A DNA stretch of 9,504 nt, taken from Flavobacteriales bacterium UBA7612 (GTDB taxonomy: Bacteria; Bacteroidota; Bacteroidia; Flavobacteriales; Weeksellaceae). The stretch lies in NCBI GenBank assembly GCA_002484335.1, contig DLJQ01000024.1, positions 92,102 through 101,605 on the forward strand. The letters run 5' to 3'. Positions 1 to 6,570 of this stretch are shown one piece after another (the stretch's first letter is position 1; every line of letters starts with the position of its first letter). The translations under genes and the position numbers were made by a program. Below the pieces are notes generated by a model. The model worked only from the letters and a program-made list of their open reading frames with translations, did not search any database and was not told the origin of the DNA.

Positions 1-2
1 AA

Positions 3-56
3 TTTCCTGTTGTTGTAAAAGGATGTCACTTCAATCATTATTGCATTGAAACATAA
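3..56 (+). CDS. Possible 3' end of an unidentified gene (partial)
   Basis: An open frame enters from the left edge and ends at TAA (54-56). It gives 17 residues, FPVVVKGCHFNHYCIET. The other two plus frames stop at 16-18 and at 47-49. The tail has an unusual Cys-His...His-Cys spacing (CHFNHYC), which could be a metal-binding end, but I do not recognise the family. The fragment is too short to exclude a chance open frame. No clear terminator follows it; only a 6-bp stem (30-35 with 45-50) without a T tract is seen. Confidence 0.35.
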   Translation, partial: FPVVVKGCHFNHYCIET

Positions 57-127
57 AATATAATAGCATATGTTACCAAAAAATAACTATATTTAGTTCA
101 CTAATAATCTATTAACAAAGTATAAAT

Positions 128-2254
128 ATGAAGAAAATAATAAGTGCTTCGGTACTTTCAGTAGCTTCTTTAATCAATGCACAGGTTTGGCCAGAAATAA
201 AACCACCCGTAGCAGAAAAACAAAATCACATTAGAGACATTCATGGAGATAAAGTAAATGACCCATATTATTGGATGATAGATTATTTTAAAAAAGGAAA
301 AGATTCAACAAAAGTTGTCAATTATCTTACAGCAGAAAATAACTATTTAAATGCGATGATGAAAGATACTGATCAATTCCGAGAAAATCTTTTTCAAGAA
401 ATGAAAGGTCGTATCAAGGAAAAAGACGAATCTTTACCCGTTTTCAGAAATGGATATTACTATTATTCAAAAACAGAAGAAGGAAAACAATATTTCAAAT
501 ACTGCCGTAAAAAAGGGAGTTTATTAGCACCAGAAGAAATTCTTTTAGATGTAGATAAACTAGCTGAAGGATATAAATACTATGCCGCAAGTGGATTTAG
601 TATTAGTCCAGATAATACAAAATTAATTTATGGTGTCGACGATGTTTCTAGAAGACAATATAAACTTTTTCTAAAAGATTTAACAACAGGAAAAACAACC
701 GATTTAGGAATAAAAAACACATCTGGCTATGCTGTTTGGGCAAACGATAATAAAACCATTTTCTATACTTCAAAGAATGTAGAAACATTATTATCAGAAA
801 AAATAGTTCGTCATATATTAGGAACAGAGTCTTCTAAGGATGCTGTTGTTTATGAAGAAAAAGATAAAACAAATTATATTGGAGTATCAAAATCCAAAAA
901 TCAACAATATATCATTATTTCTTCTGGTTCTACAACATCTTCAGAATCAAGATTATTAGATGCAGATAAACCAAACGGAGAATTTAAAATCTTTCAACCA
1001 AGGTTAAAAGACATTTTATACGATGTTATTCCATTAGAAGATAAGTTTCTTGTTGTAACAAATAAAGATGCACTTAATTTCAAAGTAGTAGAAACATCTC
1101 TCAATAAAACTTCTGTAGAAAATTGGAAAGATTTTATTCCTCATCGTAAAAATGTATTGTTAGAAGATGTAAGTGTTTTCAAAGATTTCTTTGTTTTTAC
1201 AGAAAGAGAAAATGGATTGAATCAATTTATTATTTATGACCGTAAAACGAAAAAACAAAAACCTGTAAAATTTGATGAGGCTGCATATACAATTTATCCA
1301 TCAAATAATCCTGAGTACAATACAGAGATTTTTCGTTTTGGTTATACATCCCTTATTACACCAAGCTCTACATACGATGAAAATTTAAAGACAGGGAAAA
1401 GAGAATTATTAAAACAACAAGAAATAGTTGGAGGATATAATAAAGAAAATTATGTAACCGAAAGATTATTTGCAACAGCAAAGGATGGAACTAAAATTCC
1501 GATATCTATTGTTTATAAAAAAGGTTTACAGAAAAATGGTAAAAATCCATTGTTATTATATGCCTACGGTTCTTATGGTAGTTCTATGGATGCAACATTT
1601 AGTAGTGTAAGACTAAGTCTTTTGGATAGAGGATTTGCTTATGCTATAGCACATATTCGTGGTGGACAAGAAATGGGTAGACAATGGTATGAAGATGGTA
1701 AAATGATGAAAAAGAAAAATACATTTACAGATTTTGTAGATGTAGGAGATTTCTTGGTTCAACAAAAATTTACATCTCCTCAGCACTTATTTGCTCAAGG
1801 AGGTTCAGCAGGAGGTCTGTTAATGGGAGCAATAGCTAATTTAAGACCAGACTTATGGAAAGGAGTTGTTTCTCAAGTTCCTTTTGTAGATGTTGTGAAT
1901 ACAATGCTAGACGAAAGTATACCATTAACTACCAATGAATATGATGAATGGGGAAATCCAAACAATAAAGAGGCATATTTTTATATGAAATCTTATTCTC
2001 CTTACGAAAATGTAGAAGCTAAAAATTATCCAAATATATTAGTGACAACAGGATTACACGATTCTCAAGTACAGTATTTCGAACCTGCAAAATGGGTTGC
2101 TAAACTCAGAGATTTAAAAACAGATAAAAATGTTTTATTATTAAAGACAGATATGGATTATGGACATGGAGGCGCATCAGGAAGATTTGATTATTTGAAA
2201 GATGTTGCAATGGTTTATGCATTCTTATTTAAGTTAGAAGGAATAATAAAATAA
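128..2254 (+). CDS. ptrB: Exported oligopeptidase B-like serine peptidase (family S9A)
   Basis: This 708-residue protein is a prolyl-oligopeptidase-family (S9A) enzyme. Such enzymes have an N-terminal beta-propeller that restricts access to a C-terminal alpha/beta-hydrolase domain, so that only short peptides are cut. The propeller covers roughly residues 90-430 and the catalytic domain roughly 440-708. The triad is visible: Ser560 in GGSAGG, Asp645 in TGLHDSQV and His680 in DYGHGG. The segment around 596-611 (DESIPLTTNEYDEWGNP), with its acidic residues, is characteristic of oligopeptidase B, which cuts after Arg/Lys, rather than of true prolyl oligopeptidase. Residues 1-18 form a signal peptide (MKK, a hydrophobic stretch, INA before Gln19), so the enzyme is probably periplasmic or envelope-associated. 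Length matches the family. The start at 128 is set by the signal peptide; there is no Shine-Dalgarno. A near-match to the -7 box (TATATTTA, 88-95) lies upstream, and a strong hairpin terminator follows. Substrate preference is inferred from family resemblance. Confidence 0.9.
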   Translation: MKKIISASVLSVASLINAQVWPEIKPPVAEKQNHIRDIHGDKVNDPYYWMIDYFKKGKDSTKVVNYLTAENNYLNAMMKDTDQFRENLFQEMKGRIKEKDESLPVFRNGYYYYSKTEEGKQYFKYCRKKGSLLAPEEILLDVDKLAEGYKYYAASGFSISPDNTKLIYGVDDVSRRQYKLFLKDLTTGKTTDLGIKNTSGYAVWANDNKTIFYTSKNVETLLSEKIVRHILGTESSKDAVVYEEKDKTNYIGVSKSKNQQYIIISSGSTTSSESRLLDADKPNGEFKIFQPRLKDILYDVIPLEDKFLVVTNKDALNFKVVETSLNKTSVENWKDFIPHRKNVLLEDVSVFKDFFVFTERENGLNQFIIYDRKTKKQKPVKFDEAAYTIYPSNNPEYNTEIFRFGYTSLITPSSTYDENLKTGKRELLKQQEIVGGYNKENYVTERLFATAKDGTKIPISIVYKKGLQKNGKNPLLLYAYGSYGSSMDATFSSVRLSLLDRGFAYAIAHIRGGQEMGRQWYEDGKMMKKKNTFTDFVDVGDFLVQQKFTSPQHLFAQGGSAGGLLMGAIANLRPDLWKGVVSQVPFVDVVNTMLDESIPLTTNEYDEWGNPNNKEAYFYMKSYSPYENVEAKNYPNILVTTGLHDSQVQYFEPAKWVAKLRDLKTDKNVLLLKTDMDYGHGGASGRFDYLKDVAMVYAFLFKLEGIIK

Positions 2255-2259
2255 AAAAT

Positions 2260-2301
2260 AAAATGTCTGTTTTGAAAGATTTTTCAAACAGACATTTTTT
2301 T
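2260..2301 (+). terminator. Intrinsic terminator of ptrB
   Basis: The left arm 2260-2277 pairs with 2282-2298 around a 4-nt loop. The stem has one bulged T at about 2270 and a GTCTG/CAGAC core. The arm runs into seven T residues (2295-2301). It begins six bases after the ptrB stop codon. Confidence 0.9.
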
Positions 2302-2400
2302 ATAAAATCATAAATTAAAATTCATTATTGAAGAATAGTTTTAATATTTTTATGTTTATAGGGAGTTCTATATCTTCAGTTAGATTTTCATTTATTTTCG

Positions 2401-2408
2401 TAAATTTG
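2401..2408 (+). promoter_or_regulatory. Candidate pruA promoter -7 box
   Basis: TAAATTTG matches the Bacteroidota primary sigma factor consensus TAnnTTTG exactly. It ends 36 bases before the pruA ATG, so the leader would be about 30-35 nt. No clear TTG/TTTG -33 element is seen at the expected distance. The preceding intergenic region (2302-2400) is AT-rich with no other recognisable element. Confidence 0.6.
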
Positions 2409-2444
2409 GTTTTTAGTAGAATATAAACAAACAAAATAATAAAA

Positions 2445-4073
2445 ATGTCAAAGTCATTTGCTCAAATTCCTCAAGCAGTTAATGAAGAGGTAAAATCATA
2501 TGCAAAAGGTTCTCCAGAACGTGCACAATTATTGGACGCATACAAAGAATTGTATAGTCAAGTAACAGAGGTTCCTCAGTATATTGGTTCTGAAGAAGTT
2601 TTTAGTGGTAATAAAAAAGAAATTAGACCACCACACGATCATCAAAAAGTTGTAGGTTATTACCACGAAGGAACTCAAGAAGATGTAAAAAAAGCTATTG
2701 ATACAGCATTAGCTGCAAAAGAAGCTTGGGTAGCTTTGCCATGGGAAGATAGAGCGGCAATATTTTTAAAAGCTGCAGATTTAATTGCTGGTCCATATAG
2801 AGCAAAATTAAATGCTGCAACAATGGTAGGTCAATCTAAAAATGCAATGCAAGCAGAAATTGATTCAGCTTGTGAGTTAATAGATTTTTTACGTTTCAAT
2901 GTTCAGTACATGACAGAAATCTATGCAGATCAACCAATTTCTTCGCCAGGGATTTGGAACCGTGTAGATTATAGACCATTAGAAGGGTTTACATTTGCAA
3001 TAACACCATTTAATTTTACTGCTATCGCAGGGAATTTACCATCTTGTATGGCTTTAATGGGAAATGTTGTTGTTTGGAAACCATCAGACAAACAAGTTTT
3101 AGCAGCTAAAATAACAATGGATATCTTCAAAAAAGCTGGATTACCAGATGGAGTTATCAATTTAGTTTTAACTGATGGAGCAGAAACAGCAAAAACTGTT
3201 TTAGAGCATAAAGATTTTGCGGGATTACATTTTACTGGTTCTACAAAAGTTTTTAATGCTTTATGGCAACAAATAGGAAACAATATAGATAAATATAGAA
3301 CTTACCCTAGAATTGTAGGAGAAACAGGAGGAAAAGATTTTGTTGTAGCACACAAATCAGCTTGTCCTACAGAAGTTGCAGTAGGTTTAGTTCGTGGAGC
3401 ATTTGAGTACCAAGGACAAAAATGTTCAGCAGCTTCTAGAGCTTATATTCCATCAAATTTATGGGATGAGGTTTTAAAACAAATGAAAGAAATGTTAGCA
3501 ACTGTTACTATTGGTTCACCAGAAGATTTTTCGAATTTTGTAACAGCTGTTATTGATAAAAATTCTTTCGAGAAATCTAAAGGATATATCGAAAGAGCAA
3601 AAGCATCTTCGGAAGCAGAGATTGTAATTGGAGGAACATATGACGATTCTGTAGGTTATTTTGTACATCCTACAGTTATAAAAGTAACTAATCCTCAGTA
3701 CGAATCTATTGTAGAAGAAATTTTTGGACCTGTTCTTTCTGTTTATGTATATGATGAGAATGATTTTGAAGCAACATTAAAATTAGTTGATGAAACTTCG
3801 GCTTATGCATTAACAGGATCTATTTTCGCTAAAGAACGCTCTGCTGTTGAATTAGCTTCAAGAGCATTAAAGAATGCTTGTGGTAATTTTTATATTAACG
3901 ATAAACCAACAGGAGCTGTAGTAGGACAACAACCATTTGGTGGAGCTCGTGCTTCAGGGACTAATGATAAAGCAGGTTCTGCAATGAATTTATTACGTTG
4001 GACTTCTGTTCAAACAATAAAAGAAACTTTTGTTCCAGCTAAAGATTATAAATATCCTTTTTTAGAAAAATAA
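2445..4073 (+). CDS. pruA: L-glutamate gamma-semialdehyde dehydrogenase
   Basis: This 542-residue aldehyde dehydrogenase is of the monofunctional PruA type (the size class of eukaryotic ALDH4A1). It oxidises L-glutamate gamma-semialdehyde, in equilibrium with 1-pyrroline-5-carboxylate, to glutamate using NAD+. This is the second step of proline breakdown, in the cytosol. Visible landmarks are the oxyanion Asn190 in TPFNFTAI, the nucleotide-binding FTGST at 263-267, Glu293 in VGETGGKD, the catalytic Cys327 in GQKCSAAS, EEIFGPV at 424-430, and the C-terminal PFGGARASGTNDKAG segment. The N-terminal region has the family-typical length, which supports the ATG at 2445. There is no Shine-Dalgarno. 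No proline dehydrogenase gene lies in the window, so the two steps are encoded by separate loci here. The gene has its own candidate promoter and a terminator, so it is probably monocistronic. Confidence 0.95.
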   Translation: MSKSFAQIPQAVNEEVKSYAKGSPERAQLLDAYKELYSQVTEVPQYIGSEEVFSGNKKEIRPPHDHQKVVGYYHEGTQEDVKKAIDTALAAKEAWVALPWEDRAAIFLKAADLIAGPYRAKLNAATMVGQSKNAMQAEIDSACELIDFLRFNVQYMTEIYADQPISSPGIWNRVDYRPLEGFTFAITPFNFTAIAGNLPSCMALMGNVVVWKPSDKQVLAAKITMDIFKKAGLPDGVINLVLTDGAETAKTVLEHKDFAGLHFTGSTKVFNALWQQIGNNIDKYRTYPRIVGETGGKDFVVAHKSACPTEVAVGLVRGAFEYQGQKCSAASRAYIPSNLWDEVLKQMKEMLATVTIGSPEDFSNFVTAVIDKNSFEKSKGYIERAKASSEAEIVIGGTYDDSVGYFVHPTVIKVTNPQYESIVEEIFGPVLSVYVYDENDFEATLKLVDETSAYALTGSIFAKERSAVELASRALKNACGNFYINDKPTGAVVGQQPFGGARASGTNDKAGSAMNLLRWTSVQTIKETFVPAKDYKYPFLEK

Positions 4074-4094
4074 TATTTAATCTATAAAATTTAT

Positions 4095-4127
4095 AATAAG
4101 CCTTACATTTGTAGGGCTTATTTTTTT
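4095..4127 (+). terminator. Intrinsic terminator of pruA, containing a -7 box
   Basis: Arms 4095-4106 and 4111-4122 form a continuous 12-bp stem, with one G-U wobble, closed by a 4-nt ATTT loop. Seven T residues (4121-4127) follow. The loop region also spells TACATTTG (4104-4111), a match to TAnnTTTG. The transporter start codon begins only three bases after the T tract. Confidence 0.9.
4104..4111 (+). promoter_or_regulatory. Candidate -7 box for the metal transporter gene
   Basis: TACATTTG fits TAnnTTTG and lies across the apex of the pruA terminator hairpin. It ends 19 bases before the ATG at 4131, which implies a leader of about 14-17 nt. No good -33 element is visible, so the call rests on the box, its position and the parallel with the rpsU/xerC junction. 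Confidence 0.45.
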
Positions 4128-4130
4128 GTT

Positions 4131-5060
4131 ATGAACGATAATTCTGAAAAAGCAATAAAAGCTTCAATTTTTAGTATATTAGGAAATGCGTCATTGGCTA
4201 TAATAAAGTTTTTGGCTGGATTTTTTGGTAATTCTTATGCGCTTATTGCTGATGCAATAGAATCATCTGCAGATGTCTTTTCTTCAATATTTGTTTTTTT
4301 AGGACTCAAGTATTCTTCACGCCCCGCGGATGAAAACCATCCTTATGGTCATGGTAAAGCAGAAGCTTTGATTACATTTTTAGTAGTTACATTTTTAATT
4401 GTTTCTGCAGTAATCATTGGGATAGAAAGTGTAAAGAATATTCTTACCCCACATCATCAACCAGCACCATTTACTTTATTGGTTTTAGGGGGCATAATCC
4501 TTTTCAAAGAATTATCTTTTCAATATGTTATGAGGAAAAGTAAAGAAACAAATAGTTCATCTTTAAAAGCAGATGCTTGGCATCATCGCTCGGATGCTAT
4601 TACGTCTTTAATGGCTTTTATAGGTATTTCTATTTCTCTTGCTATGGGTAATGGTTGGGAAGCAGCAGATGATGTTGCAGCTTTATTAGCTTCTACCTTT
4701 ATTCTATATAATGCTTATAAAATTTTACGTCCTGCTTTAGGGGAAATAATGGACGAACAATTATATGATGATGAGATAGAGCAAATAAGGAAAATAGCTT
4801 TAACTGTTCCAGGTATAATCGCAACAGAAAAATGTAATGTTCGTAAAAGTGGAATGGATTATTATGTTGATTTACATGCTATTGTAGATGGTAATATTTC
4901 TGTTGTTGAAGGTCACGAAATTAGTCATAATCTAAAAGATGCTGTTCAAGTTCAAATGAAACAAGTTAAGGATGTATTAATTCATATTGAACCAACATTT
5001 TTATCTGTTAGAGAATATTTAAGACAGAATAATATAAAAGATAAGCGAACAGAGGATTAA
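4131..5060 (+). CDS. Cation diffusion facilitator (CDF) metal transporter
   Basis: This 309-residue inner-membrane protein belongs to the CDF family, which exports Zn2+, Fe2+, Mn2+ or similar ions by proton exchange as a homodimer. About six membrane segments fill roughly residues 10-200, followed by a cytoplasmic ZT-dimer domain (about 210-290). Transport-site residues are visible by alignment to YiiP/FieF: Glu44 and Asp48 in ADAIESSAD (TM2), and His151 and Asp155 in WHHRSDA (TM5). The loop after TM2 carries the family motif ENHPYGHGKAE (69-78). Glu44 stands where YiiP has Asp and many zinc transporters have His, so metal preference cannot be assigned. The start is fixed by the pruA terminator, which ends three bases upstream. 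There is no Shine-Dalgarno. The gene may share a transcript with the yagU-like gene downstream, since only a weak 6-bp hairpin separates them. Confidence 0.92.
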   Translation: MNDNSEKAIKASIFSILGNASLAIIKFLAGFFGNSYALIADAIESSADVFSSIFVFLGLKYSSRPADENHPYGHGKAEALITFLVVTFLIVSAVIIGIESVKNILTPHHQPAPFTLLVLGGIILFKELSFQYVMRKSKETNSSSLKADAWHHRSDAITSLMAFIGISISLAMGNGWEAADDVAALLASTFILYNAYKILRPALGEIMDEQLYDDEIEQIRKIALTVPGIIATEKCNVRKSGMDYYVDLHAIVDGNISVVEGHEISHNLKDAVQVQMKQVKDVLIHIEPTFLSVREYLRQNNIKDKRTED

Positions 5061-5068
5061 AATGATTT

Positions 5069-5086
5069 ACTTATTTTTGTATAAGT
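5069..5086 (+). promoter_or_regulatory. Small hairpin with embedded -7 box before the yagU-like gene
   Basis: ACTTAT (5069-5074) and ATAAGT (5081-5086) form a 6-bp stem. Overlapping its loop is TATTTTTG (5072-5079), a match to TAnnTTTG that ends 31 bases before the next ATG. There is no T tract directly after the stem and no clear -33 element. It could be a weak promoter, a weak terminator or neither. Confidence 0.35.
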
Positions 5087-5110
5087 CGATTTATTAATTA
5101 TTTATATTTT

Positions 5111-5620
5111 ATGATAAGATTTAGTCAAAAAATACCACTTTTAAAAGCTACAATTTTAGGAGGAATATTATCTTCTTTTGTTAAATTCGGTTGGGAAGTC
5201 CCTTTTCCACCAAGAACTCCTCAAAGAGAACTAACAAATCCACCTCAAGCTCTATTACAAAAATTGGGTTTTTCTGAAGACATCACACATTATTCATATA
5301 TTTTTAGTGAACAAGCCCGACCAATAAATAGTTTTATTATTCATTTTGGTTTTTGTTTTGTATTTGCATGGTTATATTATTGGCTATTCGAAAGGTTTAA
5401 ATTTATTTCTTTATACCATGGTGCATTATATGGAGTTATTGTTTATGTCCTTTTTCATTTCATAATAATGCCATTAATGGGAGTTGTACCACCAGCTTCA
5501 GAACAGCCAATAGAAGAACATATTTCTGAATTATTTGGACATATAATCTGGGCATGGTCAATAGATTTAATAAGAATTTATACACAAACAGAAGATAAGA
5601 ATGTTTATCTTACTAAGTAA
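5111..5620 (+). CDS. YagU-family inner-membrane protein (DUF1440)
   Basis: This 169-residue membrane protein resembles E. coli YagU, an inner-membrane protein linked to acid resistance whose molecular activity is not established. Shared segments are FVKFGWEVPFPPRTP (23-37), matching the KWGxEVPxPPR region of YagU; the FPLMGxxPP-like stretch at about 118-128; and SELFGHIIWAWSIDLIR (139-155), matching SEIFGHLVWFWSIEIIR. Four hydrophobic segments are visible, at about 10-27, 74-93, 104-125 and 141-156. The protein is somewhat shorter than E. coli YagU. The ATG at 5111 puts the first helix at the N terminus and has no Shine-Dalgarno. A long hairpin follows the stop codon. The family call is confident; the physiological role here is unknown. 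Confidence 0.82.
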   Translation: MIRFSQKIPLLKATILGGILSSFVKFGWEVPFPPRTPQRELTNPPQALLQKLGFSEDITHYSYIFSEQARPINSFIIHFGFCFVFAWLYYWLFERFKFISLYHGALYGVIVYVLFHFIIMPLMGVVPPASEQPIEEHISELFGHIIWAWSIDLIRIYTQTEDKNVYLTK

Positions 5621-5631
5621 TTAAAAATAAA

Positions 5632-5672
5632 AAGAGAAAAGAAACTACTTTTTTAGTAGTTCCTTTTCTCTT
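5632..5672 (-). terminator. Long hairpin terminator between convergent genes
   Basis: Arms 5632-5649 and 5655-5672 pair over 18 positions with one A-C mismatch (5642/5662) and a 5-nt T loop. Read on the minus strand, the stem is followed by a U-rich run (complement of 5617-5631), so it best fits termination of the ompW-like gene. On the plus strand it lies 11 bases after the yagU-like stop and could also end that transcript, but no T tract follows there. Confidence 0.8.
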
Positions 5673-5700
5673 AAAAGCAAAATATATAATCTAAAAAAAA

Positions 5701-6345
5701 TTAAAATAATCTAAATCCTATACCTGTACTTATTAGCCATGGATTTAAATCCACTTTTGCAGGTAAATATATTTGTTCTCCAACATTGGCACCTACAGTA
5801 ACATCAGTATTTACGTACATCTTTTTAACATCAACATTCCAGTACAGTTTATCATTTATTTTGTAGTCAAATCCAAATTGAAATGCCCATCCAAATTTAT
5901 TATCATATTTCACATCGGTAATGGCAGCATTTCTTCCTTTTCCTTGACCTTGATTGTAGAATATAGTATAGTTAACACCTGCACCTATATATGGTTTTAA
6001 ATTTTTAGTAGGATATATATGATATTGTACATTTAATGTAGGAGGAAGTAGCATAACTCGTCCTAAATCTAAGTTACCTAATGCTGTATTTACAGCAGTA
6101 ACACTATGTTGAGATGTACCTAATATTAATTCTGCAGCAATATTTTTAGTGAAATAATAAGTAAAGTCTACTTCTGGAATCAAATCATTTGTTACAGCTA
6201 CATCACCACCTATAGTTCCTATTTTTGCACTTTCCATAGGTACAACTCCAGTTGCTCTTACTCGCATATGTAATTCTCCTGCTTCTTGTCCGTAAGACAT
6301 TATTGAAGTAATTAACGCACCTAATAAGTATAATCCTTTTTTCAT
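5701..6345 (-). CDS. ompW: OmpW-family outer-membrane beta-barrel protein
   Basis: This 214-residue protein resembles OmpW, a small eight-stranded outer-membrane barrel thought to pass small hydrophobic molecules. Residues 1-19 (MKKGLYLLGALITSIMSYGQ region) form a signal peptide with a typical Bacteroidota Gly-Gln end. The mature part contains hallmark stretches: the early RVRATGVVP, VDFTYYFTKNIAAELILG, LLPPTLNVQYH, PYIGAGVNYTIFYN, and the terminal GIGFRLF. The final Phe is the usual outer-membrane assembly signal. The open frame extends 23 codons upstream to an ATG at 6414, but that extension is polar/mixed, buries the signal peptide and runs through a palindrome, so the ATG at 6345 is preferred. 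The gene is divergent from the acyl-CoA dehydrogenase gene and convergent with the yagU-like gene. The transported substrate is not known. Confidence 0.9.
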   Translation of the reverse strand: MKKGLYLLGALITSIMSYGQEAGELHMRVRATGVVPMESAKIGTIGGDVAVTNDLIPEVDFTYYFTKNIAAELILGTSQHSVTAVNTALGNLDLGRVMLLPPTLNVQYHIYPTKNLKPYIGAGVNYTIFYNQGQGKGRNAAITDVKYDNKFGWAFQFGFDYKINDKLYWNVDVKKMYVNTDVTVGANVGEQIYLPAKVDLNPWLISTGIGFRLF

Positions 6346-6370
6346 AAAATCTTTGTTATTATTCTTGAAA

Positions 6371-6401
6371 CAAAATTCAGATAAATTTATCCGAATTAAA
6401 A
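6371..6401 (-). promoter_or_regulatory. Candidate ompW promoter (weak match)
   Basis: On the minus strand, GAATTTTG (6378-6371) matches seven of the eight positions in TAnnTTTG. TTTT (6401-6398) lies 19 bases upstream where TTTG is expected. The leader to the ATG at 6345 would be about 20 nt. No exact consensus box exists in this divergent region on the minus strand, so this is the best available candidate only. Confidence 0.35.
6374..6397. promoter_or_regulatory. 24-bp palindrome, candidate operator upstream of ompW
   Basis: Half sites AATTCAGATAAA and TTTATCCGAATT are reverse complements at 11 of 12 positions, with a perfect GATAAATTTATC core (6380-6391). It sits 29-52 bases upstream of the ompW ATG. 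It fills the spacer of the candidate promoter and overlaps its -7 box, as expected for a repressor site bound by a dimer. The binding protein is not identified. Confidence 0.45.
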
Positions 6402-6485
6402 TGCTAAAAATCATTTCTTGAAATGACTTTAAACATTTGTTTTTTTTAGAAAAAATATTAACTTAAAAACGCTGATAGTCAATAG

Positions 6486-6502
6486 TTTTTAATGATTAAA
6501 AA
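6486..6502. repeat. AT-only palindrome in the ompW/acyl-CoA dehydrogenase divergent region
   Basis: TTTTTAAT (6486-6493) and ATTAAAAA (6495-6502) are exact reverse complements around a single G. It lies about 20 bases upstream of the candidate -33 element of the acyl-CoA dehydrogenase promoter. Low-complexity composition makes chance plausible. Confidence 0.25.
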
Positions 6503-6523
6503 TTAGAGATGAATCGTATTAAT

Positions 6524-6551
6524 TTTGTTGAAAATATTTTTATTATTTTTG
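6524..6551 (+). promoter_or_regulatory. Candidate promoter of the acyl-CoA dehydrogenase gene
   Basis: TATTTTTG (6544-6551) matches TAnnTTTG, with TTTG at 6524-6527 as a -33 element. The spacer is 16 bases, shorter than the usual 19 or so. The box ends 19 bases before the ATG, giving a leader of about 14-17 nt. Confidence 0.5.
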
Positions 6552-6570
6552 GAAAAAGTTAACTCAATAA

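Noticed and set aside
30..50. TTCAAT/ATTGAA hairpin near the left edge as a terminator of the upstream gene
   Set aside because: Only 6 bp with a 9-nt loop, no T tract, and it lies before the probable stop codon.
2969..3283. Antisense open frame of 104 codons inside pruA
   Set aside because: It lies wholly within a strongly conserved coding region, has no recognisable domain and no promoter; it is a by-product of pruA codon use.
6346..6414. Upstream ATG at 6414 that would lengthen the OmpW-like protein by 23 residues
   Set aside because: The extension would sit in front of a complete signal peptide, lacks OmpW similarity and crosses the palindrome and the candidate promoter. The ATG at 6345 is the natural start.
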